A DNA stretch of 64,000 nucleotides from Corynebacterium minutissimum (GTDB taxonomy: Bacteria; Actinomycetota; Actinomycetes; Mycobacteriales; Mycobacteriaceae). The stretch is taken from assembly GCF_016889765.1 (NCBI RefSeq), contig NZ_CP069533.1:1860001-1924000 (forward strand), in the 5' to 3' direction. A program made the position numbers and the translations under genes. The notes under the pieces are model-generated. The model was not told the DNA's origin. It searched no databases and saw nothing but the letters and a program-made list of their open reading frames with translations. Positions 24,951 to 33,296 of this stretch are shown here, in pieces; the first letter of the stretch is position 1, and each line of letters opens with the position of its first letter.

Positions 24951-26498
24951 TTAAGCGAGTTCAAAGCGGACCGTAGCCCCCGGCGGGAGCTGTGCGGCAA
25001 TATCAATATCTTCTTCGAGGACGGTAGCGATGACCGGATAACCACCGGTGACGGCGTGGTCACGGAGGAAAATAACCGGCTCGCCACTCGGCGGAACCTG
25101 GACGGAACCGGCCACCATGCCCTCCGACGGCAGTTCGCCTTCGCGGGAGCGCTGCAGGCCGCTGTCATCCGAAGGGCCCAACAGGCGCACTCCCACGCGG
25201 TTGGACTGTGAGGTCACCGTCCACTCGGTGGACACGAAAACGTTGAGGCTATCGGGCGTGAACCAGTCATCGCGCGGTCCCAGCACGCAGCGCAGGACGC
25301 CCTGAGTTTGGCCCTGCGCACCGGAACCCACACGCAGCGGATTGGCCAGCTGCGCATCGGTCATGGCGGTGGAGCGGGGGAGGACACCGATGACGTCGCC
25401 AAGCCGCACAGGCTGAGGTCCCAGCCCGGAAAGGACATCCGTGGACGCCGAGCCCAGCTCCGCATCCGCCACAATGCCGCCGCGGATGGCGATGTAATTG
25501 CGCAGGCCCACCGTGGCCGGTTCCACCGTCACCGTGGACCCTGCCGTAACGAGGACCGGGCGGGCGAGGGCCACTGGCATATCGTCCAGCAGGACGCGGG
25601 ACTGGGCGCCGGTGACGCACATGACGGCGTCGGTCAGCGCGCGGAGGCGAATGCCGCCGATGTTCTCCAGCACCGTCGCCCCGCGCGGATTGCCCACGGC
25701 CACATTCGCCGTGGCTGCGGCGGCCTGGTCCGCTGCGCCGGACGGCGTGACACCCAGATTGCCGCGGCCCGGGCGGCCTTGGTCCTGGAACAGCGTGAGC
25801 AAACCAGCATCAAGGACTTCCATTCGGGGCAAGCGCGCCGGGGTACGGCGACCAAAAGGCGTGGTCGACACGACATCCGGCAGCGAGCTCACCGCGCGGT
25901 AGCGCACGCGGTCACCCGGCTGCACGAGCGCGGGTGGCTGGGCATCGGACTCCCACATGGGGGTCGTCGTGGTGCCCAGCAGCTGCCAGCCGCCAGGGGA
26001 GACGCGCGGGTACACCGCGGAGAAACCACCAGCAATGCCCACCGCGCCGGCCGGAACCGCGGTGCGCGGAGTAGCGCGGCGCTCGATGTTGAAGTTCTGC
26101 GCTGGGTCCGCCGGCGTGCAATATGTAAAGCCAGGCGCGAAGCCGCCGAACGCCGCGAGCCACTCCGTCGACGTGTGCCAATCAATCAGACCCTCACGAG
26201 ACATGCCCATCAATTCGGCGGCCTCATCAAGATCGTCGCCGTCATAAAGCACATCAATCTCCACCAGGCGCGGATCCTCGCCCGTATGCGCGGTGGGGCG
26301 GAAACCCTGCAACCTCTCGGCGGCCGCTGCAGCAGAATTCGGGGTGGCAAACGTCAATAGCAGTGTGGTTGCTGCCGCGATGGCGTCGACTTGGTCTTTG
26401 AGCGGATGGGCATCCAGCGCCGCATGCCACGCCATGACCTGGGACAAATCCTCTAGTTCAATGAGCAGCGCGCGGGTTCCCACAGGGTGGATATGCAT
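24951..26498 (-). CDS. pxpBC: 5-oxoprolinase subunits PxpB-PxpC (KipI-KipA) fusion
   Basis: The 515-residue protein joins two normally separate subunits. Residues 1-215 are KipI/PxpB (RALLIELEDLSQVMAWHAAL, FAPGFTYC, VSPGGWQLLGTTTTPMW). Residues about 225-515 are KipA/PxpC (MEVLDAGLLTLFQDQGRPG, GNLGVTPSGAADQAA, ENIGGIRLRAL, GGYPVIATV). With PxpA the complex cleaves 5-oxoproline to glutamate using ATP. The gene starts on the last base of the pxpA stop (TAATG), so it is translationally coupled. Fusions of this pair are known; the order here follows gene order in split systems. Confidence 0.9.
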   Translation of the reverse strand: MHIHPVGTRALLIELEDLSQVMAWHAALDAHPLKDQVDAIAAATTLLLTFATPNSAAAAAERLQGFRPTAHTGEDPRLVEIDVLYDGDDLDEAAELMGMSREGLIDWHTSTEWLAAFGGFAPGFTYCTPADPAQNFNIERRATPRTAVPAGAVGIAGGFSAVYPRVSPGGWQLLGTTTTPMWESDAQPPALVQPGDRVRYRAVSSLPDVVSTTPFGRRTPARLPRMEVLDAGLLTLFQDQGRPGRGNLGVTPSGAADQAAAATANVAVGNPRGATVLENIGGIRLRALTDAVMCVTGAQSRVLLDDMPVALARPVLVTAGSTVTVEPATVGLRNYIAIRGGIVADAELGSASTDVLSGLGPQPVRLGDVIGVLPRSTAMTDAQLANPLRVGSGAQGQTQGVLRCVLGPRDDWFTPDSLNVFVSTEWTVTSQSNRVGVRLLGPSDDSGLQRSREGELPSEGMVAGSVQVPPSGEPVIFLRDHAVTGGYPVIATVLEEDIDIAAQLPPGATVRFELA

Positions 26499-27259
26499 TA
26501 GACAACGCTCCGAATCTCAATGCCGCGCGCCTTCAGCTCCTCCACGACGCCGCGCAGAAGTGCTACCGCACCGGGCGAATCTCCATGCGTGCATACCGAC
26601 TGCGCATCCACGTTGAGGACGGTGCCGTCGATGGCCGTGATGGAGCCGGTTTCGGCGACGTCGAGCACGCGCTTGACGACGTCCCCCTCATCACCCATCA
26701 CCGCATTCGCCTCTCGCCGCGAGACGAGCGTGCCATCGGGGTTGTAATTGCGGTCCGCAAAGGCTTCGCGAATGACGGTAAGTCCCTTCTTCTCTGCGAT
26801 TTCGACAGCCACGCCGCCCGGCAGGAGCATAACCGGCAGATCGCCACATGCCTTAATGCCGTCGATGACCGCTTGTGCTTGGGCTTCGTGGTGAACGATG
26901 GCGTTATACATCGCGCCATGTGGCTTAACGTAGGCGACCTTCGTGCCGTTAGCCTGGGCCAAAGCCTGCAGGGCGCCGATTTGGTAGGTGACCTCGTCTG
27001 CCAGCTCAGCTGGGTTGTAATCGATGAAACGACGGCCGAAAGCAGCCGGATCGTTGTAGCCCACGTGCGCGCCAACCGTCACACCCGCCTCAGCGGCCGC
27101 TTTCAGCGTTCCTGCGATGGAGTGCGGGTCACCTGCGTGGAAACCGGTGGCCACGTTGGCGGAAGAGACCAGCTGGAGCATGGCCGCATCGTCGGCGACG
27201 GGGTTGCCCGCGGTGGTCTCGCCGAGGTCGGCGTTGAGGTCTATGTGCAGCGCGCTCAT
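26498..27259 (-). CDS. pxpA: 5-oxoprolinase subunit A (LamB/YcsF family)
   Basis: The protein has 253 residues, usual for the family. It opens with IDLNADLGETTAGNPVADD, the family signature with metal-binding Asp/Glu, and contains NVATGFHAGDP, VGAHVGYNDPAAFGRR, VKPHGAMYN and NVDAQSVCTHGDSPGAV. It is the first gene of a minus-strand operon of pxpA, pxpBC, biotin carboxylase-BCCP and gntR. AGGGAG lies 5 bases before the ATG, and the 13-bp palindrome 20 bases upstream would place a repressor over the start region. Confidence 0.92.
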   Translation of the reverse strand: MSALHIDLNADLGETTAGNPVADDAAMLQLVSSANVATGFHAGDPHSIAGTLKAAAEAGVTVGAHVGYNDPAAFGRRFIDYNPAELADEVTYQIGALQALAQANGTKVAYVKPHGAMYNAIVHHEAQAQAVIDGIKACGDLPVMLLPGGVAVEIAEKKGLTVIREAFADRNYNPDGTLVSRREANAVMGDEGDVVKRVLDVAETGSITAIDGTVLNVDAQSVCTHGDSPGAVALLRGVVEELKARGIEIRSVV

Positions 27260-27278
27260 GGTTCTCCCTAAATCCCAA

Positions 27279-27291
27279 ATTGTTGAACAAT
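27279..27291. promoter_or_regulatory. Palindrome ATTGTTGAACAAT upstream of pxpA
   Basis: This is a 13-bp perfect palindrome with a single central base, 20 bases upstream of the pxpA ATG. Outer bases CCCTAA (27266-27272 region) and TTAGGG (27293-27298) extend it as an imperfect inverted repeat. The 11-bp core is identical to the one at 14718-14728. It is the likely operator of the operon's GntR protein. Confidence 0.7.
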
Positions 27292-27299
27292 CTTAGGGT

Positions 27300-27569
27300 G
27301 TTTAGTGTAGCCCGCGTCACGTAGGTTTGTGAAGTGTGTCCCTCGTTTGCGTGAAGATGGGGGAGTGACCTGCGCCGTCCGGGCTGCTTGGTGGTCTGCT
27401 GGTGGTTTCGCCTCTGGCTCAAGTCAAAAGGTATTACTCATCGGGTTTGTTTTGGGGAAACAGACCTTCTAGAGCAGTGCAGATGGTTCGTTTCCGCCAG
27501 AGCAAACCATATGGCTCTAACGATGTGACTTGAGCCTGATACGCTCCACCGGTTCAGCGTCGCGAGCGA
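27300..27569. other. Intergenic region between the pxpA operon and surface-protein genes
   Basis: No gene is supported. It contains the upstream region of the pxpA operon on the left and sequence beyond the 3' end of the 27631 gene on the right. No long repeat or RNA gene was recognised. Confidence 0.4.
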
Positions 27570-27611
27570 AAAATGCCCGCTCCTCACGACGATGCGTGGG
27601 AGCGGGCATGG
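27570..27611 (-). terminator. Terminator of the 27631 gene
   Basis: ATGCCCGCTCC-TCACG and CGTG-GGAGCGGGCAT (27573-27609) form a strong stem. On the minus strand it is followed by TTTTT. It lies just beyond the stop of the Asp/Lys-repeat surface protein gene. Confidence 0.8.
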
Positions 27612-27630
27612 AAGCGTTAGCTGCTACTCT

Positions 27631-28320
27631 TTAGAACGGAAGCTTGATGCCGAGTGCGCGTGCAGCGTGCGGGGCGGCCGCAGCCAGTGCACCAAGAACA
27701 CTAATGACGATGGTGGCAATGCCCAGGCCGGAAGGCTTGCCATCCTCGGAGGACAGTGCGTCCTTAAAGGAGCTCTTCTTGTCCTTGTTCTGGTCGTCCT
27801 TGTCCTTGCCGGAGTCAGCGTCGTCGCCATCCTTACCGGAGTCAGCGTCGTCGCCATCCTTGTCGGCGTCATCCTTGCCGTCCTTGTCGGCGTCATCACC
27901 GTCCTTGTCGGCGTCATCCTTGCCGTCCTTGTCGGCGTCATCACCGTCCTTGTCGGCGGCATCATTGTTGCTGTCGTCCTCGGAATCGGAGTCGTCGTCC
28001 TCGCGCTCGTCACTTTCGGAACCGCTGTCGTTGTTGCCAGTCCCCCAATCGTCGAGGTCGATAGGCTCGGAGGAGCATACGTCCTCCTCTTCGTTAGCCA
28101 ACTGGAAGATGTCGGCGCGGCTCAATGTGACGTCTTCATCGTCGGTGGCCTGCCACAGGAATTCGGTGACCTTCTTGAAGGTGTGCTCCTTGCCATCAAC
28201 GGTGGCGGTGAACTCAGCGGACGGGGTGCCGCAGTCATTGGCGGAAGCGACAGCAGTGCCGGAAAGGGCGAGGGAACCAGTCAAGGTAGCGGCTAGCAGG
28301 CCGCGAGAGAAGGTAGACAT
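27631..28320 (-). CDS. Secreted Asp/Lys-repeat protein with C-terminal KLPF module
   Basis: The protein has 229 residues. A signal peptide (LLAATLTGSLALSGTAVASA) leads to a domain of about 60 residues, CGTPSAEFTATVDGKEHTF to EEEDVCSS, with two cysteines. This domain recurs in the protein at 31336. Next comes an acidic spacer of DKDGDDADKDGKDDA repeats (about 110-180). The C-terminus is SSFKDALSSEDGKPSGLGIA, a hydrophobic helix, and HAARALGIKLPF. The last 45 residues are shared with the proteins at 28568 and 31336. The Asp-rich repeats could bind cations. No LPxTG motif is present. Envelope anchoring by the C-terminal module is inference; the family is not known to me. Confidence 0.8.
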   Translation of the reverse strand: MSTFSRGLLAATLTGSLALSGTAVASANDCGTPSAEFTATVDGKEHTFKKVTEFLWQATDDEDVTLSRADIFQLANEEEDVCSSEPIDLDDWGTGNNDSGSESDEREDDDSDSEDDSNNDAADKDGDDADKDGKDDADKDGDDADKDGKDDADKDGDDADSGKDGDDADSGKDKDDQNKDKKSSFKDALSSEDGKPSGLGIATIVISVLGALAAAAPHAARALGIKLPF

Positions 28321-28489
28321 AAAAACTCCAAGGATAGGTAGTAGGTGAAAAAAAGATCGTGAAAGGTGGATTGAGCCTTTCCGTTAACCGATATCGGTTG
28401 GCTTCGGAGTGTAACCCAGATCCCACGCCGGTGATTGGTGATTGGCGAAAAACCCGCGATTTTTGGGACTACTCCCCATGAACACACAA

Positions 28490-28527
28490 AGGCACCCCCA
28501 ATCCACGCGATGGTGGTGGGGGTGCCT
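28490..28527 (-). terminator. Hairpin downstream of the 28568 gene
   Basis: AGGCACCCCCA (28490-28500) pairs with TGGGGGTGCCT (28517-28527). On the minus strand TTTGTGTG follows, a weak U-tract. Confidence 0.6.
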
Positions 28528-28567
28528 ACGCCTATCAACGTCCCTCAGGACGCTCAAGCTTCAGTAA

Positions 28568-29266
28568 TTAGAATGGAAGCTTGATGTTCAGAGCCTGGGC
28601 AGCGGCCGGAACAGCAGCAGCGATTGCGCCAAGGACACCGATAACGATGCCTGCGATACCCAGATTGGTCGGCTTGCCGTCCTCGGAGGACAGCTTGGAC
28701 TTAAAGTCGTCGAAGGAGCTCTTCTCCTTCTTGTCAGCATTGTCCTTGCCCGGCTTCTTGTCCTTGCCTGGCTGCTTGCCCTCGTCCGGCTTCTTGTCCT
28801 TGCCTGGCTGCTTGCCCTCGTCCGGCTGCTTGCCCTCGTCCGGCTGCTTGCCCTCGTCCGGCTTCTTGTCCTTGCCTGGCTGCTTGCCCTCGTCCGGCTG
28901 CTTCTCGCCTTCACCCGACTGCTTACCTTCGCCAGCGTCGTCGCCGGCCTCGCCCTCGGTCTTGCCAGCGTCGTCGCCGTTCTCGCCGTCCTCAGCAGGG
29001 GCGGAGATCGGGACAATCTTGTCATCCTTGTCATCGTCGGCCTCGCCCTCGGTCTTGCCGGAATCGTCGGTGCCGGTGGTGCCAGCATTCTCGCCCTCAG
29101 CCTCGCCGTTGGCGCTGTCGTTGTTCTCGCCGGCCGTCACTACGGCGTTAACGAGGTCGTTGCCGTTGAGCTCGGTGTTCTCCTCGGCGGAGGCAGCTGC
29201 AACGCCGGCCATGGTCAGGGAGCTGGCCAGAGCGGCAGCGGTGAGGTTGCGGGAAATGCGCTTCAT
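28568..29266 (-). CDS. Secreted Lys/Gln/Gly-Pro-repeat protein with C-terminal KLPF module
   Basis: The ATG at 29266 is preferred (AGGAG 7 bases upstream; signal peptide MKRISRNLTAAALASSLTMA follows). The 232-residue product has an acidic, low-complexity N-terminal part rich in Gly, Glu, Asp and Asn. A basic repeat array built from PDEGKQPGKDKK units follows (about 130-180). It then has FDDFKSKLSSEDGKPTNLGI, a hydrophobic helix and AAQALNIKLPF. Unlike its neighbours it lacks the two-cysteine domain. The DNA of the repeat array is internally repetitive and likely to vary in copy number. Anchoring to the envelope is inferred. Confidence 0.8.
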   Translation of the reverse strand: MKRISRNLTAAALASSLTMAGVAAASAEENTELNGNDLVNAVVTAGENNDSANGEAEGENAGTTGTDDSGKTEGEADDDKDDKIVPISAPAEDGENGDDAGKTEGEAGDDAGEGKQSGEGEKQPDEGKQPGKDKKPDEGKQPDEGKQPDEGKQPGKDKKPDEGKQPGKDKKPGKDNADKKEKSSFDDFKSKLSSEDGKPTNLGIAGIVIGVLGAIAAAVPAAAQALNIKLPF

Positions 29267-29674
29267 ATTTCTTCTCCTAGGGAATTCGGGGACGTTGTAT
29301 GAAAATTCGATGCCGACGTCAGTGGGCGTAACCGCGTACTGAAATCGACTTCCCACATGCTAACGAAGGTCGGCAAAGGATTGGCCAATCTGTGAACAGT
29401 TATATGGGTATTCCACGGCAGCTACCAAGGGCTTATCAGTGCACGATAATGTTCGCCGGCGCGGTTATGGTGCTACGAAAAAGTAAAAATGTCTGCATGA
29501 TAGTGGTGTGGTCGGGTAGATGGTGTGGGGAAGGCGCCGAGGGCGTTGACAGGCTTTATGTAGGAAATGTGCGAATGGCTCCGACGTCGGAAGTGGGTTT
29601 AGTGGGTGAAATGCGACATATGGAGATGTGATTATGAGACAATTCACACACCTGCAACCCCCTAAGGAGAACTC
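29267..29674. other. Divergent promoter region
   Basis: No gene is supported. The region holds the upstream sequences of the minus-strand 28568 gene and of the plus-strand binding-protein gene at 29675. It is AT-richer than its surroundings. Confidence 0.4.
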
Positions 29675-31255
29675 ATGCAATGGACAAGAGTGGGCGCGAG
29701 CCTCGTCGCCGTTATCGCAGCGGCTGGCCTGACTGCATGCGGAGGAGACGGTTCCGGTGATGCGGCGGATGTTGATTTCATCAGTACTAACTCCACCGAA
29801 CCCCAAAAGCCGCTCATCCCCGCGGACACCAGCGATGTGCCGGGAGCAACGCTCATCGACCTCATCTACTCAGGGCTCGTGTACTTCGATGAGAACGGCG
29901 AGGTGCACAATGACCAAGCAGAAAGCATCGAGAAGACCGATGATGTGACCTACAAGGTCACACTTAAGGAAGACGCGGTGTTTTCCGACGGCTCCCCGGT
30001 GCGAGCCCAGGACTACGTCGACACATGGAACAACGCGGTAGAAAACAGCATGCTCTCTGCCTATTTCTTCGAGCCCATAAAGGGCTACAAAGAAGGTTCA
30101 GCGAGCATGGAGGGGCTCAAGGTTGTCGATGAGAAGACGTTCACCATTGAGCTCGATGAGCCCACTGCGGATTTCGAAACGCGCTTGGGCTACTCCGTTT
30201 TCTTCCCAATGCACGAATCAGCCTTCGATGACATCGATGCATACGGCCAAAACCCGGTAGGAAGCGGCCCCTATAAGCTGCAAGAATGGAACCATAACCA
30301 AAACGCGATCCTCGTTCCCAACGAGAAGTATGAAGGTGACCGCAAGGCGCAGAATGATGGTTTGAACTTCGTATTCTATGCCGATGCCAGCGCAGCATAT
30401 GCGGATCTACTCTCGGGGAATCTGGATGTTTTGGACTCGGTTCCGTCCTCGGCCATGGCCAACTTTGAAACGGATCTCGGCGAACGTGCAGTGAATGAAC
30501 CTGCTGCTATCTTCCAGTCCATCACTATTCCCGCAGGGGATGAGAACTTTAGCGGGGAGGCGGGGGCGTTGCGTCGACAAGCACTGTCCATGGCCATTGA
30601 CCGCGACGAGATTACTAAGACCATTTTCCAAGGGACGAACACTCCGGCGGTGGATTTCACGTCGCCTGTGCTTAACGACGGCGCCACGGACATCCCCGGC
30701 AACGACGTCCTGACCTATAACCCGGACAAAGCTCGCGAGCTGTGGGCCAAGGCGGAAGAGCTGAAGCCGTTCGAGGGGCCGTTCACCGTGGCGTATAACT
30801 CCGATGGCAGCCACAAGGAGTGGGTTGATGCCGTCGTGAACTTCATCCGGAACACTCTTGGCATTGACGCACAACCAGCGCCGTATCCGGACTTCAAATC
30901 GCTGCGCGATGAGGTCACCAACAAGACGATCGAGGGCGCCTTCCGCACCGGCTGGCAGTCGGTGTATCCGTCGCCGTCGAGCTTCTTGGAGCCGCTGTAT
31001 GCCACAGGCGCTGCGACTAACGACGCCGACTATTCCAACCCCGAGTTTGATTCGCTTCTGAAGAAGGCTGCTGCGGCATCCAGCGGCCAGGAGAGCGTTG
31101 AGCGTGTCAATGACGCCCAGGCGGTACTCATGAAGGACCTTCCGGCAATCCCACTGTGGTACACCAACTCCACCGGTGGCTACTCCGAGCGTGTTGATAA
31201 TGTGATCTTCACGTGGAAGTCGAAGCCGCTGTATTACAAGGTGACTCTCAAGTAG
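29675..31255 (+). CDS. Oligopeptide-type ABC transporter substrate-binding lipoprotein
   Basis: The protein has 526 residues, usual for DppA/OppA (SBP_bac_5). AAGGAG precedes the ATG. The signal ends in a lipobox, AAGLTACGG, with lipidation at the Cys. Family segments include DLIYSGLVYFDENGEV, FSDGSPVRAQDYVDTW, NPVGSGPYKLQEW, ALRRQALSMAIDREEI-like RRQALSMAIDRDEITKTI, and a C-terminal AVLMKDLPAIPLWY. It probably captures oligopeptides at the membrane surface. No permease or ATPase genes follow, so it must work with a transporter encoded elsewhere. It stands alone among surface-protein genes. Confidence 0.9.
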   Translation: MQWTRVGASLVAVIAAAGLTACGGDGSGDAADVDFISTNSTEPQKPLIPADTSDVPGATLIDLIYSGLVYFDENGEVHNDQAESIEKTDDVTYKVTLKEDAVFSDGSPVRAQDYVDTWNNAVENSMLSAYFFEPIKGYKEGSASMEGLKVVDEKTFTIELDEPTADFETRLGYSVFFPMHESAFDDIDAYGQNPVGSGPYKLQEWNHNQNAILVPNEKYEGDRKAQNDGLNFVFYADASAAYADLLSGNLDVLDSVPSSAMANFETDLGERAVNEPAAIFQSITIPAGDENFSGEAGALRRQALSMAIDRDEITKTIFQGTNTPAVDFTSPVLNDGATDIPGNDVLTYNPDKARELWAKAEELKPFEGPFTVAYNSDGSHKEWVDAVVNFIRNTLGIDAQPAPYPDFKSLRDEVTNKTIEGAFRTGWQSVYPSPSSFLEPLYATGAATNDADYSNPEFDSLLKKAAAASSGQESVERVNDAQAVLMKDLPAIPLWYTNSTGGYSERVDNVIFTWKSKPLYYKVTLK

Positions 31256-31280
31256 AAGGTTTCACGTCGTGCTACATGAA

Positions 31281-31316
31281 AGCGCTCCTCCACGATTTGT
31301 GGTGAGGAGCGCTCTT
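31281..31316. terminator. Bidirectional terminator between convergent genes
   Basis: AGCGCTCCTCCAC (31281-31293) pairs with GTGAGGAGCGCT (31302-31313), followed by CTTT. It sits between the convergent 29675 and 31336 genes and can serve both. Confidence 0.75.
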
Positions 31317-31335
31317 TACGGAGAATTCGAAGCTG

Positions 31336-31953
31336 TTAGAACGGCAGCTTGATGCCCAGGGACTTAGCCACGCTCGGAGCGACGGCGGCGATAGCACCCA
31401 CAACACCGAGGACAGCCGCGATGATGGCGGCAATACCCAGATCGGTCGGCTCACCGTCTTCGGAGCTCAGTGACTCATCAAAGGAGCTGGACTCGGCAGT
31501 CGGGGTCTCACTCTGAGATGGGGTCTCGGACGGCGTGGAAGGAGTTTCAGAGGCCGGGGTCTCCGACGTCGAGGTCTCCGAAGTCGTGGTGGTGGACGTC
31601 GTGGTGGTGGACGTCGGCGGGTTGTTGATGATGGATTCCTGGATCTGCACCGCAGCCTCATCCTGTTCGCCGCAGGCCTGAGTGTCAGCCTTAGCAATCT
31701 CCATGACCTCAGCGCGGTTGAGCGTCAGGTCCTCGTTGTCAGCAGCGCGCCACAGGCCGAAGGATTCCTGCTTAAAGGTGTGCTCTTTTTCGTCGACAGT
31801 GGTGGTGAACTCCGCGGCCGGTGCCCAGCAGATATTGATCTTGGTGTCGTTCTCCTGAGTAGCCTCTTCATCGGCGGAAGCGATGGTGGTACCGGCCAAG
31901 ACGAGGCAACCAGACAGAGCGGTGGTGGCGAGAGTGAGCGAAGTCTTCTTCAT
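31336..31953 (-). CDS. Secreted Thr/Ser-stalk protein with C-terminal KLPF module
   Basis: The protein has 205 residues. A signal peptide (LATTALSGCLVLAGTTIASA) leads to the two-cysteine domain (ICWAPAAEFTTTVDEKEHTF to DTQACGEQ), homologous to the one at 27631. A stalk of TSTTTTSTTTTSETSTSETP type follows (about 110-150). The C-terminus reads ESLSSEDGEPTDLGIAAI, a hydrophobic helix and VAKSLGIKLPF. The Thr/Ser stalk is suited to glycosylation. AGGAG lies before the ATG. The same head and tail with a different stalk is the defining feature of this local family. Confidence 0.82.
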   Translation of the reverse strand: MKKTSLTLATTALSGCLVLAGTTIASADEEATQENDTKINICWAPAAEFTTTVDEKEHTFKQESFGLWRAADNEDLTLNRAEVMEIAKADTQACGEQDEAAVQIQESIINNPPTSTTTTSTTTTSETSTSETPASETPSTPSETPSQSETPTAESSSFDESLSSEDGEPTDLGIAAIIAAVLGVVGAIAAVAPSVAKSLGIKLPF

Positions 31954-32089
31954 ATTCTTCTCCTAGGAAAATCAGCGATAGACGCAGGGAAAACGAGACG
32001 ATTTTAGATTAGCGGATATGGATGTGAATGGTGTGCTCAACGGCGGCTTGTTGTGCTCTGAGCTCCGAGGTGTCATCAAAGACACACAA

Positions 32090-32134
32090 ACCGCATGCCA
32101 TCACTTCCGATAAAGGGGGGCGATAGCATGCGGT
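32090..32134 (-). terminator. Hairpin downstream of the 32174 gene
   Basis: ACCGCATGC plus ATC (32090-32103) pairs with GAT plus GCATGCGGT (32122-32134). On the minus strand TTTGTGTGTC follows, as at the 28490 hairpin. Confidence 0.6.
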
Positions 32135-32173
32135 GCTCCCGCGGCTTAGCGCGGGCGTGGACACGTGAGTGTT

Positions 32174-32983
32174 TTAGATGAAGAGCTTTCGGCGAGCAAC
32201 GAAGGCGCCCGCAGCAATCATGACTGCGATAGCCAGTGCGGCGAGGCCGCGAGCAACGGTGTTGGAACCGGTCTCGGCGGAGATACCACGGGACTGCGAC
32301 TGGCCAGCGGATTCAGCCTGGCCCTGAGCCTTGTCGGCGGTGCTGTCAGCAATCTTGCCGCCCTGGGCGATGACCTCGTCCTTGTTCTCCTTGAGCATCT
32401 GCTCAGAAGCTGCCTTCTCCTCAGCGGAAGGAGCGTCCTTCTGAGCAGCCTCTTCGGTCTTAACGTAGGTCTTGCCGTCCTTTGCGAGGTACCAGGTCAC
32501 GCCACCGATAACAAGGGCTGCCGGAAGGGCGAGCCATGCCAGCTTGGTGGTGTCAAACTCAGACTCGGACTCAGATTCGTCAGCGATTGGGTAGTCAACC
32601 GAGGACGGCGCAGCCGGCTCGTCACCAGGGACGCGATCGGAGGCATCAACGTCCGGAAGGAAGGTCTTAGTGGTGGATGGGATGTTGGCCTCATCCTCTT
32701 CCACACCGTCAGCCTCGGGGAGCATGGACTTGGTGGTGGATGGGGCACCTTCCTCGTTGCCTTCTGGCTGAAGAGCAGCCAAGGCTTCGTCCACCTTGGA
32801 GGAGTCGAGCAGGGAGCCGTCGGTGGCAGACTTATAGGTGCCATCATCCTGCTTGTAGTAGGTAGTGCCTTCAACTACAAGCTCAGCCGGTGCGGGAATT
32901 TGTGCGGAAGCAACGGCGGTGCCGCCGAGTGCGAGGGCTCCGGAAAGGGCCACTGCGGTCAGTGTGCGGGTCATGCGCTTCAT
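32174..32983 (-). CDS. Secreted, two-helix surface protein with ETG-type C-terminal sorting-like signal
   Basis: The ATG at 32983 is chosen (AAAGGAG upstream; signal peptide follows), giving 269 residues. A signal peptide is followed by a short domain (VVEGTTYYKQDDGTYKSATD). Two copies of a PSTTKxxLPxxD motif (APSTTKSMLPEAD and IPSTTKTFLPDVD) come next, then a central membrane-like helix (WLALPAALVIGGVTWYL) and a charged Ala/Lys/Glu segment. The tail is ISAETGSNTVARGLAALAIA to FVARRKLF. SAETG, then a hydrophobic stretch, then RRK has the layout of a sortase signal (LAxTG-like). The class F sortase gene lies 314 bp away. Processing by it is inference. Confidence 0.75.
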   Translation of the reverse strand: MKRMTRTLTAVALSGALALGGTAVASAQIPAPAELVVEGTTYYKQDDGTYKSATDGSLLDSSKVDEALAALQPEGNEEGAPSTTKSMLPEADGVEEDEANIPSTTKTFLPDVDASDRVPGDEPAAPSSVDYPIADESESESEFDTTKLAWLALPAALVIGGVTWYLAKDGKTYVKTEEAAQKDAPSAEEKAASEQMLKENKDEVIAQGGKIADSTADKAQGQAESAGQSQSRGISAETGSNTVARGLAALAIAVMIAAGAFVARRKLFI

Positions 32984-33296
32984 GAGCGGGATTCTCCTTT
33001 GTGAGGTCTGTGAGAGGGAAAATAATTTACTCCAGTCACAATAGTCGCAACTTTCACATCTGTCACGAGTCTTGTGCAAGTTTTCCTTCTTCAAGGAGTG
33101 TTTCTGCCGGTAACAAGGAGTGCATTCTCGGGAGGTTAGACGTGCTTAAGGCATGACGTATGGCCTGCTCAGTTGGGAACGATGAGCTGAAACATGATGA
33201 ATGGATGCCTTGCTCTTCTCGCCAAAAGTTAAAGCTTAGGGAAATCCCCCTGGTTGGGGCTATAACAATGCTGCGCGCACTGGGGGGATTAGAGGA
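32984..33296. other. Intergenic region with a terminator at its right end
   Basis: This contains the promoter side of the 32174 gene. At the right, AATCCCCC (33243-33250) pairs with GGGGGGATT (33282-33290), a likely terminator for the sortase gene. No coding sequence is supported. Confidence 0.45.

Noticed and set aside
27592..28348. Val/Leu- and Ser-rich plus-strand frames opposite the 27631 gene
   Set aside because: They arise from the DNA repeats of the Asp/Lys stalk read in reverse; no signal peptide or ribosome site in the right place.
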